This document shows positions 49,863-60,558 of a stretch of DNA of 64,000 nt, piece after piece. The notes under the pieces were generated by a model. The model was not told the DNA's origin and ran no database searches. It was given only the letters and a program-made list of their open reading frames with translations. The stretch's first letter is position 1, and every line of letters starts with the position of its first letter. The stretch comes from Xanthobacter dioxanivorans (GTDB lineage Bacteria; Pseudomonadota; Alphaproteobacteria; Rhizobiales; Xanthobacteraceae). The stretch is taken from contig NZ_CP063362.1 in NCBI RefSeq assembly GCF_016807805.1, forward strand, positions 2,407,001 through 2,471,000, in the 5' to 3' direction. A program made the translations under genes and the position numbers.

Positions 49863-51159
49863 CCCCCGCCGCCCGGATTTCCGCCGCCATCGAGGTGCTC
49901 GCCGACATCGCCGCCCGCCGCCGCCCGGCGGGGGATGCACTGAAGGACTGGGGCCTCGGCCACCGCTTCGCCGGCTCAGGCGACCGCGCCGCCATCGCCG
50001 GGCTGGTCTACGACACCCTGCGCCGGCGCGCATCGGCGGCCCATGTGATGGGCTCGGAGGAGCCGCGCGCGCTGGTGCTCGGCATGCTCGCCCTCATGCG
50101 CGGCCTCGACCTGGCCGCCATCTCGGCCCTCGCCGACGGCGGCCGCTTCGCCCCCGCCCCGCTCACCGACGCCGAGCGCGCGTGCCTCGCCGATCCGGAC
50201 CTGCGCGGGGCGCCGCCGTTCGTGCGCGGCGACTATCCCCAGTGGCTGCACGCCTCGCTGCGCCACGTCTTCGGCGAGGACGCGGTGGCCGAGGGCGCGG
50301 CGCTGGCGGCCCGCGCACCCCTCGACCTTCGGGTCAACACCCTGAAGGGGGAACCGGAGGCGGTGCGCGCGGCGCTGGCCCATCTCAACCCGAGCCCGGC
50401 CGCTTCTCGCCGCTGGCCTTGCGCATCCACCTGGATTCCGAGGGCAAGGCGCCGCCGGTCACCGCCGAGCCGGCCTTCCTGAGGGGCGAGGTGGAGGTGC
50501 AGGACGAGGCCTCGCAGCTCGCCGCCATCCTCGCCCGGCCGTTGCCGGGCACGCAGGTGCTGGACCTGTGCGCCGGGGCCGGGGGCAAGACCCTGGAATT
50601 CGCCGCCCTCATGGACAACAAGGGCCAGCTCTACGCCCACGATTCCGACATCCGCCGGCTGAAGCCCATGCATGAGCGCCTCGCCCGTGCCGGCGTGCGC
50701 AACGTGCAGGTGAGGAGCCCGCGCGGCGCCGAGGACGTGCTGCACGACCTCGAAGGGCATATGGATCTCGTGCTCGTGGATGCGCCGTGCACCGGCACCG
50801 GCACCTGGCGGCGCAACCCCGACGCCAAGTGGCGGGTGCGCCCCGGCGCGCTCGCCCAGCGCACGTCGGAGCAGTCGAAGATCCTGGAGGAGGCGGCCCG
50901 CTACGTGCGGCCGGGCGGGCGGCTCGCTTATGTCACCTGCTCGCTGCTCGACGAGGAGAACGGCGCGCAGGTGCGCGCGCTGCTGTCCAAGCGCCCGGAC
51001 TTCGCCATCGTGCCGCCGAACGAGACGGTGCTGGCCCTGGGCCCGCAGGGCGCGGCGCTGGCCGGTGCGGCGCTGACGACCCGCGAGGGGCTGACCATGA
51101 CCCCCCGCCGGACCGGAACCGACGGCTTCTTCGTGAGCGTGCTGCGCCGGGCGGGCTGA
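49859..51159 (+). pseudogene. rsmB: RsmB-type (NOL1/NOP2/Sun) RNA m5C methyltransferase, frame broken at 50389-50391
   Basis: AdoMet-dependent rRNA cytosine-5 methyltransferase, 433 aa after repair. The frame from ATG 49859 encodes the NusB-like/PUA-type N-terminal region up to ALAHLN. The continuation PEPGRFSPLALRIHLDSEG lies in the next frame and leads into the catalytic domain: LDLCAGAGGKTLEFA (AdoMet site), VDAPCTGTGTWRRNPD (first Cys) and YVTCSLLDEEN (nucleophile Cys), ending GTDGFFVSVLRR. One C is missing in the CCC at 50389-50391. Probably a sequence error; literally, translation from 49859 ends at 50482. Confidence 0.85.
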
Positions 51160-51162
51160 GGC

Positions 51163-52197
51163 TCAGCGCGGCACCCGCCGGGTGCTCTCCCGCAGCGCCA
51201 CCTCGAAGCCGACCGCATGCAGGGTGCCCGCGGGCGCCTTGCCCTCGATGCGGTCGAGGAGGATCTGCGCCGCACGCCGGCCGATCTCCTGGCGCGGAAT
51301 GTCCACGGTGGTGAGCGACGGGATGAGGTGGCGGGCGAAGTCGAAGCCCCCGAAGCCGGCGACGGCGATGTCCTCCGGCACCCTCAGCCCCTTGCGCTGG
51401 AACGCGAGGAGCGCGCCGGCGGCGAGCACGTCGTTGAGGAAGACCACTGCCTCCGGCCGGTCGCCGCGGGCCATGATCTCCTCGGCGATCGCCGCGCCTG
51501 ACCCCATGCTGGTCACATCGCCGGCCGCGAGAATATCCGGGATGGGCAGGCCGGCTGCGGCCATGCCGGCTTCATATCCCCTGGCGCGCATGAGGGCGCG
51601 GTGGTCGCGGGTGGCGGTGCCGACGAAGGCGATGCGCCGGTAGCCCTCCGCCACCAGCGCCTGCGTCATCGCCTGCATGGCGTCGAAGTTGGAGAGGCTC
51701 ACCAGGCTGTCGATGGGGGTGGCGGTCGCGTCCCAGGTCTCGACCACGGGGACGCCGGACTTCTCCAGCATGTCACGGGTGGCGCGGGTGTGGGACACGC
51801 CGACGATGACGAAGCCGTCCGGCCGCCGGCGCAGCAGGGCTTCGATCACCCGCTCCTCCTCGGCCGGCACGTAGTTGGTCTCGGCCATGATCATCTGCAC
51901 CGAACGCTCGCGGCAGACGTCCGACACGCCCTTGACGCTGTCGGAGAAGATGGAGCTCGCCACCGTCGGCAGGATGAGGGCGATGGTGCCGCTGCGCTGC
52001 GAGGCGAGGCTGGAGGCAACGAGATTGTAGATGTAGCCGGTCTCGCGGATGGCGGCTTCCACCTTGGCCCTGAGGTCCTTGTTCACCAGCTCCGGCTGGC
52101 GCAGCACGCGGGAGACGGTCATGGCCGAGACACCCGCCACCTGCGCCACGTCTTCCATGGTGGCGCCGCCGCCCCGTCCCGTCCGCCGCTGCCGCAT
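51163..52197 (-). CDS. LacI family transcriptional regulator
   Basis: 344 aa. The N-terminal helix-turn-helix and hinge helix read TMEDVAQVAGVSAMTVSRVL (residues about 13-32), followed by a periplasmic-binding-protein-like effector domain (GTIALILPTVASSIFSDSVK, then VVFLNDVLAAGALLAFQRKG). It resembles the GntR (gluconate) branch of the family. ATG 52197 has GAGGGGGAT upstream. Divergent from the FAD oxidoreductase gene; the 127-base gap contains two LacI-type operators. Predicted to repress the catabolic locus to its right and itself, with a sugar acid or its breakdown product as inducer (inference). Confidence 0.9.
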   Translation of the reverse strand: MRQRRTGRGGGATMEDVAQVAGVSAMTVSRVLRQPELVNKDLRAKVEAAIRETGYIYNLVASSLASQRSGTIALILPTVASSIFSDSVKGVSDVCRERSVQMIMAETNYVPAEEERVIEALLRRRPDGFVIVGVSHTRATRDMLEKSGVPVVETWDATATPIDSLVSLSNFDAMQAMTQALVAEGYRRIAFVGTATRDHRALMRARGYEAGMAAAGLPIPDILAAGDVTSMGSGAAIAEEIMARGDRPEAVVFLNDVLAAGALLAFQRKGLRVPEDIAVAGFGGFDFARHLIPSLTTVDIPRQEIGRRAAQILLDRIEGKAPAGTLHAVGFEVALRESTRRVPR

Positions 52198-52244
52198 GAT
52201 CCCCCTCGTCCGCGATTCCCCAGAAGATATGGCGTTCCGGCCGC

Positions 52245-52286
52245 TTGACAAAGGGAATGTGTTAGCGCTATCAAGTTAGCGCTAAC
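52245..52286 (+). promoter_or_regulatory. Promoter with tandem LacI-family operators
   Basis: TTGACA at 52245-52250 is followed after 18 bases by TATCAA (52269-52274), a plausible sigma-70 promoter towards the FAD oxidoreductase gene. Two palindromic half-site pairs overlap and follow it: GTTAGCGCTATC (52261-52272, one mismatch) and the perfect GTTAGCGCTAAC (52275-52286), centres 14 bases apart. This sequence type is the standard LacI-family operator. Binding would block the -10 region. Confidence 0.8.
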
Positions 52287-52324
52287 ATTATAATCCGAAC
52301 AATCAACACATGCAGGGACGGAAC

Positions 52325-53653
52325 ATGCGCGACGCCAGGCCCAGGGAGGTTCTGTCGACGGACGTTCTGGTGGTCGGGGGCGGCGCCGCCGGCCTTGCCG
52401 CCGCCATCGCCGCCGCCCGCCGGGGCCGCTCCGTGCTGCTGCTCGAGCGCTACGGCTTCTCGGGCGGCGCCGCCGTGGCGGGCCTCTCCGGCACCATCTG
52501 CGGCCTCTACACCGCCTCGGAGCGGCGCAACGCCGGGCCCGAGCAGGTGGTGCACGGCTTCGTCGACGAGTTCCTCGCCGTGATGGAGGCCAAGGGCGGC
52601 CTCACCGATCCCGTCCAGTACGGCAGGACCTTCGTGCGCGTGCACGACCCGCTGGTCTGGCGCGAGGCCTCCGACCACCTGCTTTCCGCCGAGGGCCGCG
52701 TGCGCGTGCTCTACCACGCCACGGTCACCGGCGTGATCGCCGAGGGGGATCACGTGGCGGGGGTGGAGGTGTTCACCAAGCAGGGGCCGATCGAGGTCCG
52801 CGCGAAGCTGACCGTGGACGCCTCCGGCGACGCCGACGTGGCCGCCATGGCGGGCCGGGCCCTCACCAAGGGGAAGGATGGCGCCATCCAGAACCCCACC
52901 ATGATCTTCCGCGTGCTCGGCGTGGACATGCCCCGCTTCCTGGCCGCCCACGGGCCGGATTCCATTCTCGGCGAGCGCGTGTCGCATCTCATCTCCGATC
53001 TGAACGCATCGGGCGCCTACACGCTGCCGCGCGCCAAGATCTTCCTCTTTCCCACGCCGCGCCCCGGCGAGCTGCTGTGCAACGCCACCCGCATCGTCGG
53101 CCGCGACGGCCGCGAGCTGGACGCCACCCGCGCCGCCGACCTCAGCGAGGCGGAGATCGAGGGGCGCCTGCAGGTGCGCGAATATGCCCGCTTCATCCGC
53201 GACCATATCGAGGGCTGCGAGGCGTCGTTCGTGAACGACACCGGCGTGCAGGTGGGCATCCGCCAGAGCTGGCAGATTGTCGGCCGCGAGCGCCTCGCCA
53301 ATGATGATGTCACCTCCGCCCGCAAGCGGCCGGACGGCATTTGCCGCTCGCCCTGGCCCATCGAGCTGCATTCGGGCGAGAAGCCGAAGCTCCACTGGAT
53401 CCTCGACGACTATTACGAGGTGCCGCTCGGCTGCTTCCTGCCGGCCACGGGCACCGGCCTTCTCATGGCCGGGCGCTGCCTCTCCGCCGAGCACGAGGCC
53501 ATGGCCTCGGCCCGCGTCACCGCCCAGTGCTTCGGCTACGGGCAGGCGGTGGGCCTCGTCGCCGACCATCTGTGCGACGACCCCACGGCTGCCGCGCCCT
53601 CCGGCGCCGACATCCGCGCCGCCCTCAACGCCCTCGGCGCCCAGCTCACCTGA
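52325..53653 (+). CDS. FAD-dependent oxidoreductase
   Basis: 442 aa flavoprotein. Rossmann FAD motif VVGGGAAGLAAAIAAARRGR (about residues 17-36) followed by SVLLLERYGFSGGAAVAGL, and the C-terminal FAD motif GCFLPATGTGLLMAGRCLSA. It matches the FAD_oxidored group (PF12831 type), whose members oxidise varied organic acids or act with Fe-S partners; substrate unknown. ATG 52325 follows GGGACGG; ATG 52310 is an alternative. First gene behind the LacI operators; the dehydratase gene follows 14 bases later. Confidence 0.82.
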   Translation: MRDARPREVLSTDVLVVGGGAAGLAAAIAAARRGRSVLLLERYGFSGGAAVAGLSGTICGLYTASERRNAGPEQVVHGFVDEFLAVMEAKGGLTDPVQYGRTFVRVHDPLVWREASDHLLSAEGRVRVLYHATVTGVIAEGDHVAGVEVFTKQGPIEVRAKLTVDASGDADVAAMAGRALTKGKDGAIQNPTMIFRVLGVDMPRFLAAHGPDSILGERVSHLISDLNASGAYTLPRAKIFLFPTPRPGELLCNATRIVGRDGRELDATRAADLSEAEIEGRLQVREYARFIRDHIEGCEASFVNDTGVQVGIRQSWQIVGRERLANDDVTSARKRPDGICRSPWPIELHSGEKPKLHWILDDYYEVPLGCFLPATGTGLLMAGRCLSAEHEAMASARVTAQCFGYGQAVGLVADHLCDDPTAAAPSGADIRAALNALGAQLT

Positions 53654-53667
53654 CGCGAGACCCCCAC

Positions 53668-55379
53668 ATGTCCGAGCCCAAATCACCCGCCACCGGGCCA
53701 GCCGCGACCCCCCGCCTGCGCAGCAATTTCGAGCCGGGGACCACCCGCTGGGCCGTGCGCCGCGCCCAGTGGCTCGCCATGGGCTACAGCGAGGCGGACC
53801 TGCTGAAGCCGAAGATCGCCATCGTCAACAGCTCCAGCAAGCTGTCGGTCTGCTACGCCCATCTCGACGATGTGTGCCGCGTGGTGGAGGCGGCGATCCG
53901 CGAGGCCGGGGGCTGCCCTTCGAGATCCGCACGGTGGCGCCGTCCGACTTCGTCACCAGCGCCGGGCGGCAGGCGCGCTACCTCATGCCCAGCCGCGACC
54001 TGCTGGTGAACGACGTGGAAGTGCAGGTGGAGGGCGCCGAGCTCGACGGCATGGTGCTGCTCGCCTCCTGCGACAAGACCACGCCGGGCCAGCTCATGGC
54101 GGCGGCGCGCCTCAACATCCCCTCCATCGTGGTGCCGTGCGGCTACCAGCTCGGCGGCCATTGCGCCGGCAAGGAGGTGGACATCGAGGAGGTCTACAAG
54201 AGCGTCGGCGCGCTGAAGTCCGGCGCCATCTCCCTGGCCGACCTCACCGCCATGACCTGCAGCGCCATCACCGGGCCCGGCGTGTGCGCGGGCCTCGCCA
54301 CCGCCAACACCATGCACGTCCTCGCCGAGGCGCTGGGCATGGCCCTGCCGCGCAGCGCCCCCATCCGCGCCGGCTCGCAGGCGCTGATGGCCAATGCCGC
54401 CCGCTCCGGCGCCGCCATCGTCGACCTCGTCAACCGCGACCTGCGCCCGCGCGACATCCTCACCCCCGCCGCCTTCCGCAACGCCTTGCGCGTCGCCGTG
54501 GCCACCGGATGCTCGGTGAACTGCGTGCGGCACCTGGCGGCGGTGGCCTCCGAGGCGGAGATGGATTTCGACGTGGTGGCGGAACTGGAGGCGGTGGCCG
54601 ATATCCCCCAGCTCACCACCGTGCGCCCCAACGGCCCGCACCGCATCGAGGACCTCGATGCCGCCGGCGGCTGCCGGGGGGTGATGCGGGAGCTGGCCGG
54701 GGTGCTCGACACCTCGGTGGTGACGGTCTCGGGCCGTCCCCTCGCCGAGCTCCTCGCCGAGGCGCCGGAGCCGGACCGGCGCTTCATCCGCCCGCTGGCC
54801 GATCCCTTCCGCGCCGAGCCGGGCCTCGCCATCCTGCGCGGCAGCCTCGCCCCCGATGGCGCGGTGGTGAAGATCTCGGCGGTGCCGGCGCACGTGCGCC
54901 GCTTCTCCGGCCGCGCCCGGGTGTTCGAGGATGAGAACACCGCCATCAAGGCGCTGGAGACCCATTCCATCGCCGCCGGCGACGTGGTGGTGCTGCGCGG
55001 CCTCGGCCCCCGCGGCGGCCCGGGCACGGTGTTCGCGGCCAGCTTCATGGCTGCCCTGGTGGGCGCCGGCCTCGGCGGCGGCGTGGCGGTGGTGACCGAC
55101 GGGGAACTGTCCGGGCTCAACAGCGGCATCACCATCGGCCAGGTCATGCCCGAGGCCGCCGAGGGCGGTCCGCTCGCCCTCGTCGCCAGCGGCGACATGA
55201 TCGTCATCGACATCACGACGCGTCGGGTGGACCTCGACGTGTCGGAGGCGGAGCTGGCCGCCCGCCGGACCGTCTGGAAGGCACCGGACCACAGCAAGGT
55301 CAGGGGCTGGCTCGGCCAGTATGCGGCGCTGGTCCAGCCTCTGTCGAAGGGTGCGGTGCTCAGGCCGCCGGGGGCCTGA
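53668..55379 (+). pseudogene. IlvD/Edd-type Fe-S dehydratase, frame broken at 53908-53912
   Basis: 570 aa after repair, the usual IlvD/sugar-acid dehydratase length. The frame from ATG 53668 runs to IREAGG and contains the first cluster Cys (SVCYAHLDDV, C62). The rest, beginning LPFEIRTVAPSDF, is in the next frame and has the other two Cys (LLASCDKTTPGQLM, GPGVCAGLATANTMHVLAEAL) and the catalytic-region motif GELSGLNSG. A run of five G (53908-53912) is one short. The family dehydrates dihydroxy-acids or aldonic acids; next to a GntR-like LacI regulator, a sugar acid is the better guess than branched-chain synthesis. Likely a sequence error. Confidence 0.82.
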
Positions 55380-55424
55380 GGCCGATCGCGTGTCGCAAAA
55401 ATCGAAAGAAACGGGGAGGGAGGA

Positions 55425-56618
55425 ATGCGGAAAAGCCTGATGGCAACGGCACTTGCCGTACTGGTCGCGACGACGGCGCGGGCAGAGAGCGTGAAGGTGG
55501 GCGTGCTCAACGACCAGTCCGGCGTTCAGTCGGACTTCGCCGGGCCGGGCTCGGTGATCGCCGCGAAGATGGCCATCGCCGACTTCGGCGGCAAGGTCGC
55601 GGGCATGCCCATCGAGCTCATCGCCGCCGATCACCAGAACAAGGCCGACGTCGGCGTGAACATCGCCCGACAGTGGTTCGACACCGATGGTGTCGACGCG
55701 GTGCTGGACGTGCCCAATTCCGCCGTGGCGCTGGGGGTGAGCTCCATCGCCCGGCAGAAGAACAAGGCGCTCATCATCTCCGGCGGCGGCACCTCCGACC
55801 TCACCGGCAAGGACTGTTCGCCCAACACCGTGCACTGGACCTACGACACCTGGGCCCAGGCCAATACCGTGGGCAACGCGGTGACCAAGTCCGGCGCCAA
55901 CACCTGGTACTTCATCACGGTGGACTACGCCTTCGGCCATGCGCTGGAGCGCGATGCCTCCGAGGCCATCAAGTCGGCCGGCGGCAAGGTGCTGGGCACG
56001 GTGAAGCATCCGCTCGGCACTTCCGACCTGTCCTCCTTCCTGCTGCAGGGCCAGGCCTCCGGCGCCAAGGTGATCGGCCTCGGCAGCGCCGGCGCCGACA
56101 CCATCAACGCGGTGAAGCAGGCGGCCGAGTTTGGCATCGTCAAGGGTGGGCAGAAGCTCGTCGCCATGCTCATGGTGCTCAACGACATCAGCGCCCTGGG
56201 TCTGGAAACCGCCCAGGGGCTGCTGCTGTCGGAGGCGTTCTACTGGGACCTCAACGACAGCACCCGCGCCTTCGCCAGGCGCTTCGCCGAACAGAACGGC
56301 GGGCGCTATCCCAACATGGTGCATGCGGGCGTCTATGCCGGGCTGCTGCACTATCTGAAGGCGGTGGAGAAGGTCGGCAGCGCCAAGGACGGGACCAAGG
56401 TGGTGGAGGCCATGAAGGCCATTCCCACCGACGACGCCCTGTTCGGCAAAGGCGCGGTGCGCAAGGACGGGCGGGCCATCCACGACATGTACCTGTTCGA
56501 GGTGAAGGCGCCGTCCGAATCGAAGGGGGCGTACGACTACTACAAGCTCATCGCCACCGTGCCCGCGGCCCAGGCCTTCCGCCCGCTCGAGGCGAGCAAT
56601 TGTCTGCTGGTGAAGTAG
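55425..56618 (+). CDS. ABC-type (LivK-like) periplasmic binding protein
   Basis: 397 aa with a signal peptide (MATALAVLVATTARA-ES) and a type I periplasmic binding protein fold of the branched-chain amino acid/amide group: VKVGVLNDQSGVQSDFAGPG at the start, VDAVLDVPNSAVALGVSSIA and TWYFITVDYAFGHALERDAS later. GGGGAGGGAGG precedes ATG 55425. No LivH/M/F/G genes accompany it. It follows the dehydratase gene by 45 bases and so belongs to the LacI-controlled cluster; the transporter encoded next is of the TRAP type. Confidence 0.87.
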   Translation: MRKSLMATALAVLVATTARAESVKVGVLNDQSGVQSDFAGPGSVIAAKMAIADFGGKVAGMPIELIAADHQNKADVGVNIARQWFDTDGVDAVLDVPNSAVALGVSSIARQKNKALIISGGGTSDLTGKDCSPNTVHWTYDTWAQANTVGNAVTKSGANTWYFITVDYAFGHALERDASEAIKSAGGKVLGTVKHPLGTSDLSSFLLQGQASGAKVIGLGSAGADTINAVKQAAEFGIVKGGQKLVAMLMVLNDISALGLETAQGLLLSEAFYWDLNDSTRAFARRFAEQNGGRYPNMVHAGVYAGLLHYLKAVEKVGSAKDGTKVVEAMKAIPTDDALFGKGAVRKDGRAIHDMYLFEVKAPSESKGAYDYYKLIATVPAAQAFRPLEASNCLLVK

Positions 56619-57139
56619 CCGTCGCCGTCATCGGCGCTGTCGGCGCCGCGTGAGACACCGCCGCCCGGCCTTGATCCGACGGGCGGCGGCGTGCTTTCGC
56701 GCCCGCCGGGCCGGGCCGCCCTTTCCATGGATGATCGGTCCAGCACGTGGACTGGTTGAGCCGGGGGCACCGGCGCCCCGGTCTCCGGCGGTTGACAAGC
56801 AGGGTCGGACGTCGCTCATTAGCGGCCCGGGCTGAACCGGTTGCCTGTGGCGCGGGCCCGTCGCGCCGGCACGCCATTCCAGCCGGGATAACCAATAAGG
56901 TCCAGCTTCTGGACCACCGCTCGGAAGCGCTGCCGGAACGCAAGTTCCCGGAGGGTGAACATGACGTTGGGCCGTCGCGGCCGGCCTGTGGCCGCCTCGC
57001 TCCCGAAGGCCATCGGTTTCGCCAGGGTTCAGCTCTTCGATCGCCCGCAGCAACGCCTTTCCGCAGCGTCAGTTCACACCCTCCGCCTGGCGCCGCCGAC
57101 GTGTCCCGCTTCCGGCTGTGCCCTCGGGACGCGCCCATC
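56619..57139. other. Intergenic region with hairpin, no recognised gene
   Basis: 521 bases between the binding protein and the TRAP permease genes. A GC hairpin follows 40 bases after the stop. Beyond it, short frames on both strands (for example 56819-57013 minus) do not resemble any protein I know. The 3' part must hold the ribosome site of the permease gene, which starts at a GTG and has no strong site. Confidence 0.5.
56658..56689 (+). terminator. Hairpin after binding-protein gene
   Basis: A 10-pair perfect stem (ccgccgcccg / cgggcggcgg) with a 12-base loop, 40 bases behind the stop. The downstream tract (cgtgctttcg) is a weak T run, so termination or mRNA stabilisation is likely but not certain. 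Confidence 0.6.
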
Positions 57140-59042
57140 GTGACCATAGACCAGCCTCGCCTCCATCCCTCCCTCGCCCCTGACGAAAGTGCCTCCGGCG
57201 CTCCTCCCTCGTGGCTCGGCCGCCTCGTCGCGGCGCTCGATGCGGGCCTCGGCGGGTGCGTGGAGCTGGCGGTGGCGCTGCTCGTCGCCGCGGAGGTGGT
57301 GATCCTGTTCGCCGGCGTGGTGGCGCGCTTCGTCGTGCACCGGCCCCTCGTCTGGTCCGACGAACTCGCCTCCCTGCTCTTCCTGTGGCTGGCCATGCTC
57401 GGCGCGGTGGTCGCCTTCCGCCGCAACGAGCACATGCGCATGACCGCGCTCGTCGCCGGGGCGCCGTCCCCCGCGGGCCTTCCTCGACGTGGTGGCCACC
57501 GGCGCGGCCCTGGCCTTCCTCGTCTTCCTCATCCCGTCCGCCCTCGACTATGCGTATGACGAGATCTTCATCACCACACCGGCGCTGGAGATCCCGAACA
57601 TCTGGCGCGCGGCGGCCTTGCCGGTGGGCCTTTGCCTGATGATCGCGTTCGGGCTGCTGCGTCTCGCGCGCGGCGGCAGCGCGCGCACCGCCCTGGCTGC
57701 GCTGGCGACGGTCGCGGCTGTCTGCGTCGCCTTCTGGCTGGCGGAGCCGCTGTTCCGGCAGCTCGGCAACTACAACCTGCTGATCTTCTTCGTCGGCATC
57801 GTCGCGGTCTGCGTGCTCGCGGGCATCCCCATCGCCGTCGCCTTCGGCCTCGCCATCTTCGGCTACCTGGCGCTCACCACCCGCACGCCGCTGACGGTGC
57901 TGGTCGGGCGCATGGACGAGGGCATGAGTCACATCATCCTGCTGGCCGTGCCGCTGTTCGTCTTCCTCGGCCTGCTCATCGAGATGACGGGCATGGCGAA
58001 GGCCATGGTGGCGTTTCTGGCGAGCCTGCTCGGCCATGTGCGCGGCGGCCTGCATTACGTGCTCATCGGCGCCATGTACCTGGTCTCCGGCATCTCCGGG
58101 GCGAAGGCGGCGGACATGGCGGCGGTGGCCCCGGTGCTGTTTCCCGAGATGAAGGCGCGCGGCGCCAAGCCCGGCGACCTCGTGGCGCTGCTCGCTGCCA
58201 CCGGAGCGCAGACCGAGACCATTCCGCCGAGCCTGGTGCTCATCACCATCGGCTCGGTGACGGGCGTGTCCATCGCCGCTTTGTTCACCGGCGGCCTGTT
58301 GCCCAGCGCGGTGCTGGCGCTCACGCTGGGCTTCGTGGTGTGGCACCGCTATCGCGGGGAGGATCTCAGCCAGGTGCGCCGGGCACCCGGGGCGGAGATC
58401 CGGCGCACCCTGCTCATCGCCCTGCCGGCCCTCGCGCTGCCCTTCGTCATCCGCGCCGCCGTGGTGGAAGGGGTGGCCACCGCCACCGAGGTCTCCACCA
58501 TCGGCATCGTCTATTCGGTGCTGGCGGGCCTCTTGGTCTACCGCCAGTTCGACTGGCGCCGTCTCAAGCCCATGCTGGTGGACACGGCGTGCCTGTCGGG
58601 GGCGATCCTGCTGATCATCGGCACTGCCACCGGCATGGCGTGGGGGCTCACCCAGTCCGGCTTCTCCCATGCCCTCGCCGAGGCCATGAAGGGCCTGCCG
58701 GGCGGGGCGGTGACCTTCATGGCGGTGTCCATCGTCGCCTTCGTGGTGCTGGGCTCGGTGCTGGAGGGCATCCCGGCCATCGTGCTGTTCGGGCCGCTGC
58801 TGTTTCCCATCGCGCGGGCGGTGGGCATCCATGAGGTGCACTACGCCATGGTGGTAATCCTCGCCATGGGCATCGGCCTGTTCGCGCCGCCGTTCGGCGT
58901 GGGCTACTACGCCGCCTGCGTCATCGGCCGGGTGGAGCCGGCGGAGGGCATGCGGCCGATCCTCGCCTACATGCTGGCGCTGCTCCTCGGCACCATCGTG
59001 GTCGCCGCCGTGCCGTGGATCTCCGTCGGCTTCCTGCGCTGA
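57140..59042 (+). pseudogene. dctQM: Fused TRAP transporter permease DctQ-DctM, frame broken at 57468-57472
   Basis: A TRAP permease with small and large subunits fused, 633 aa after repair. The frame from GTG 57140 gives the DctQ part (membrane helices near VELAVALLVAAEVVILFAGV and SLLFLWLAMLGAVVAF). The remainder (RAFLDVVATGAALAFLVFLI onward) is in the next frame and contains the last DctQ helices and the DctM part: MDEGMSHIILLAVPLFVFLG, YLVSGISGAKAADMAAVAP, TETIPPSLVLITIGSVTG. The C run at 57468-57472 has one base too many. Literally, a 517 aa protein could start at 57489. TRAP systems import organic acids with a DctP or TAXI binding protein; none is encoded nearby. Confidence 0.83.
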
Positions 59043-59045
59043 GCC

Positions 59046-60532
<1,487 letters not shown>

Positions 60533-60558
60533 TGGGTCCTCCCGGGGGATTTTTGGTC

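Noticed and set aside
56819..57013. A 64-codon minus-strand frame in the gap before the TRAP permease
   Set aside because: No recognisable domain, no ribosome site and no continuation; more likely a chance frame.
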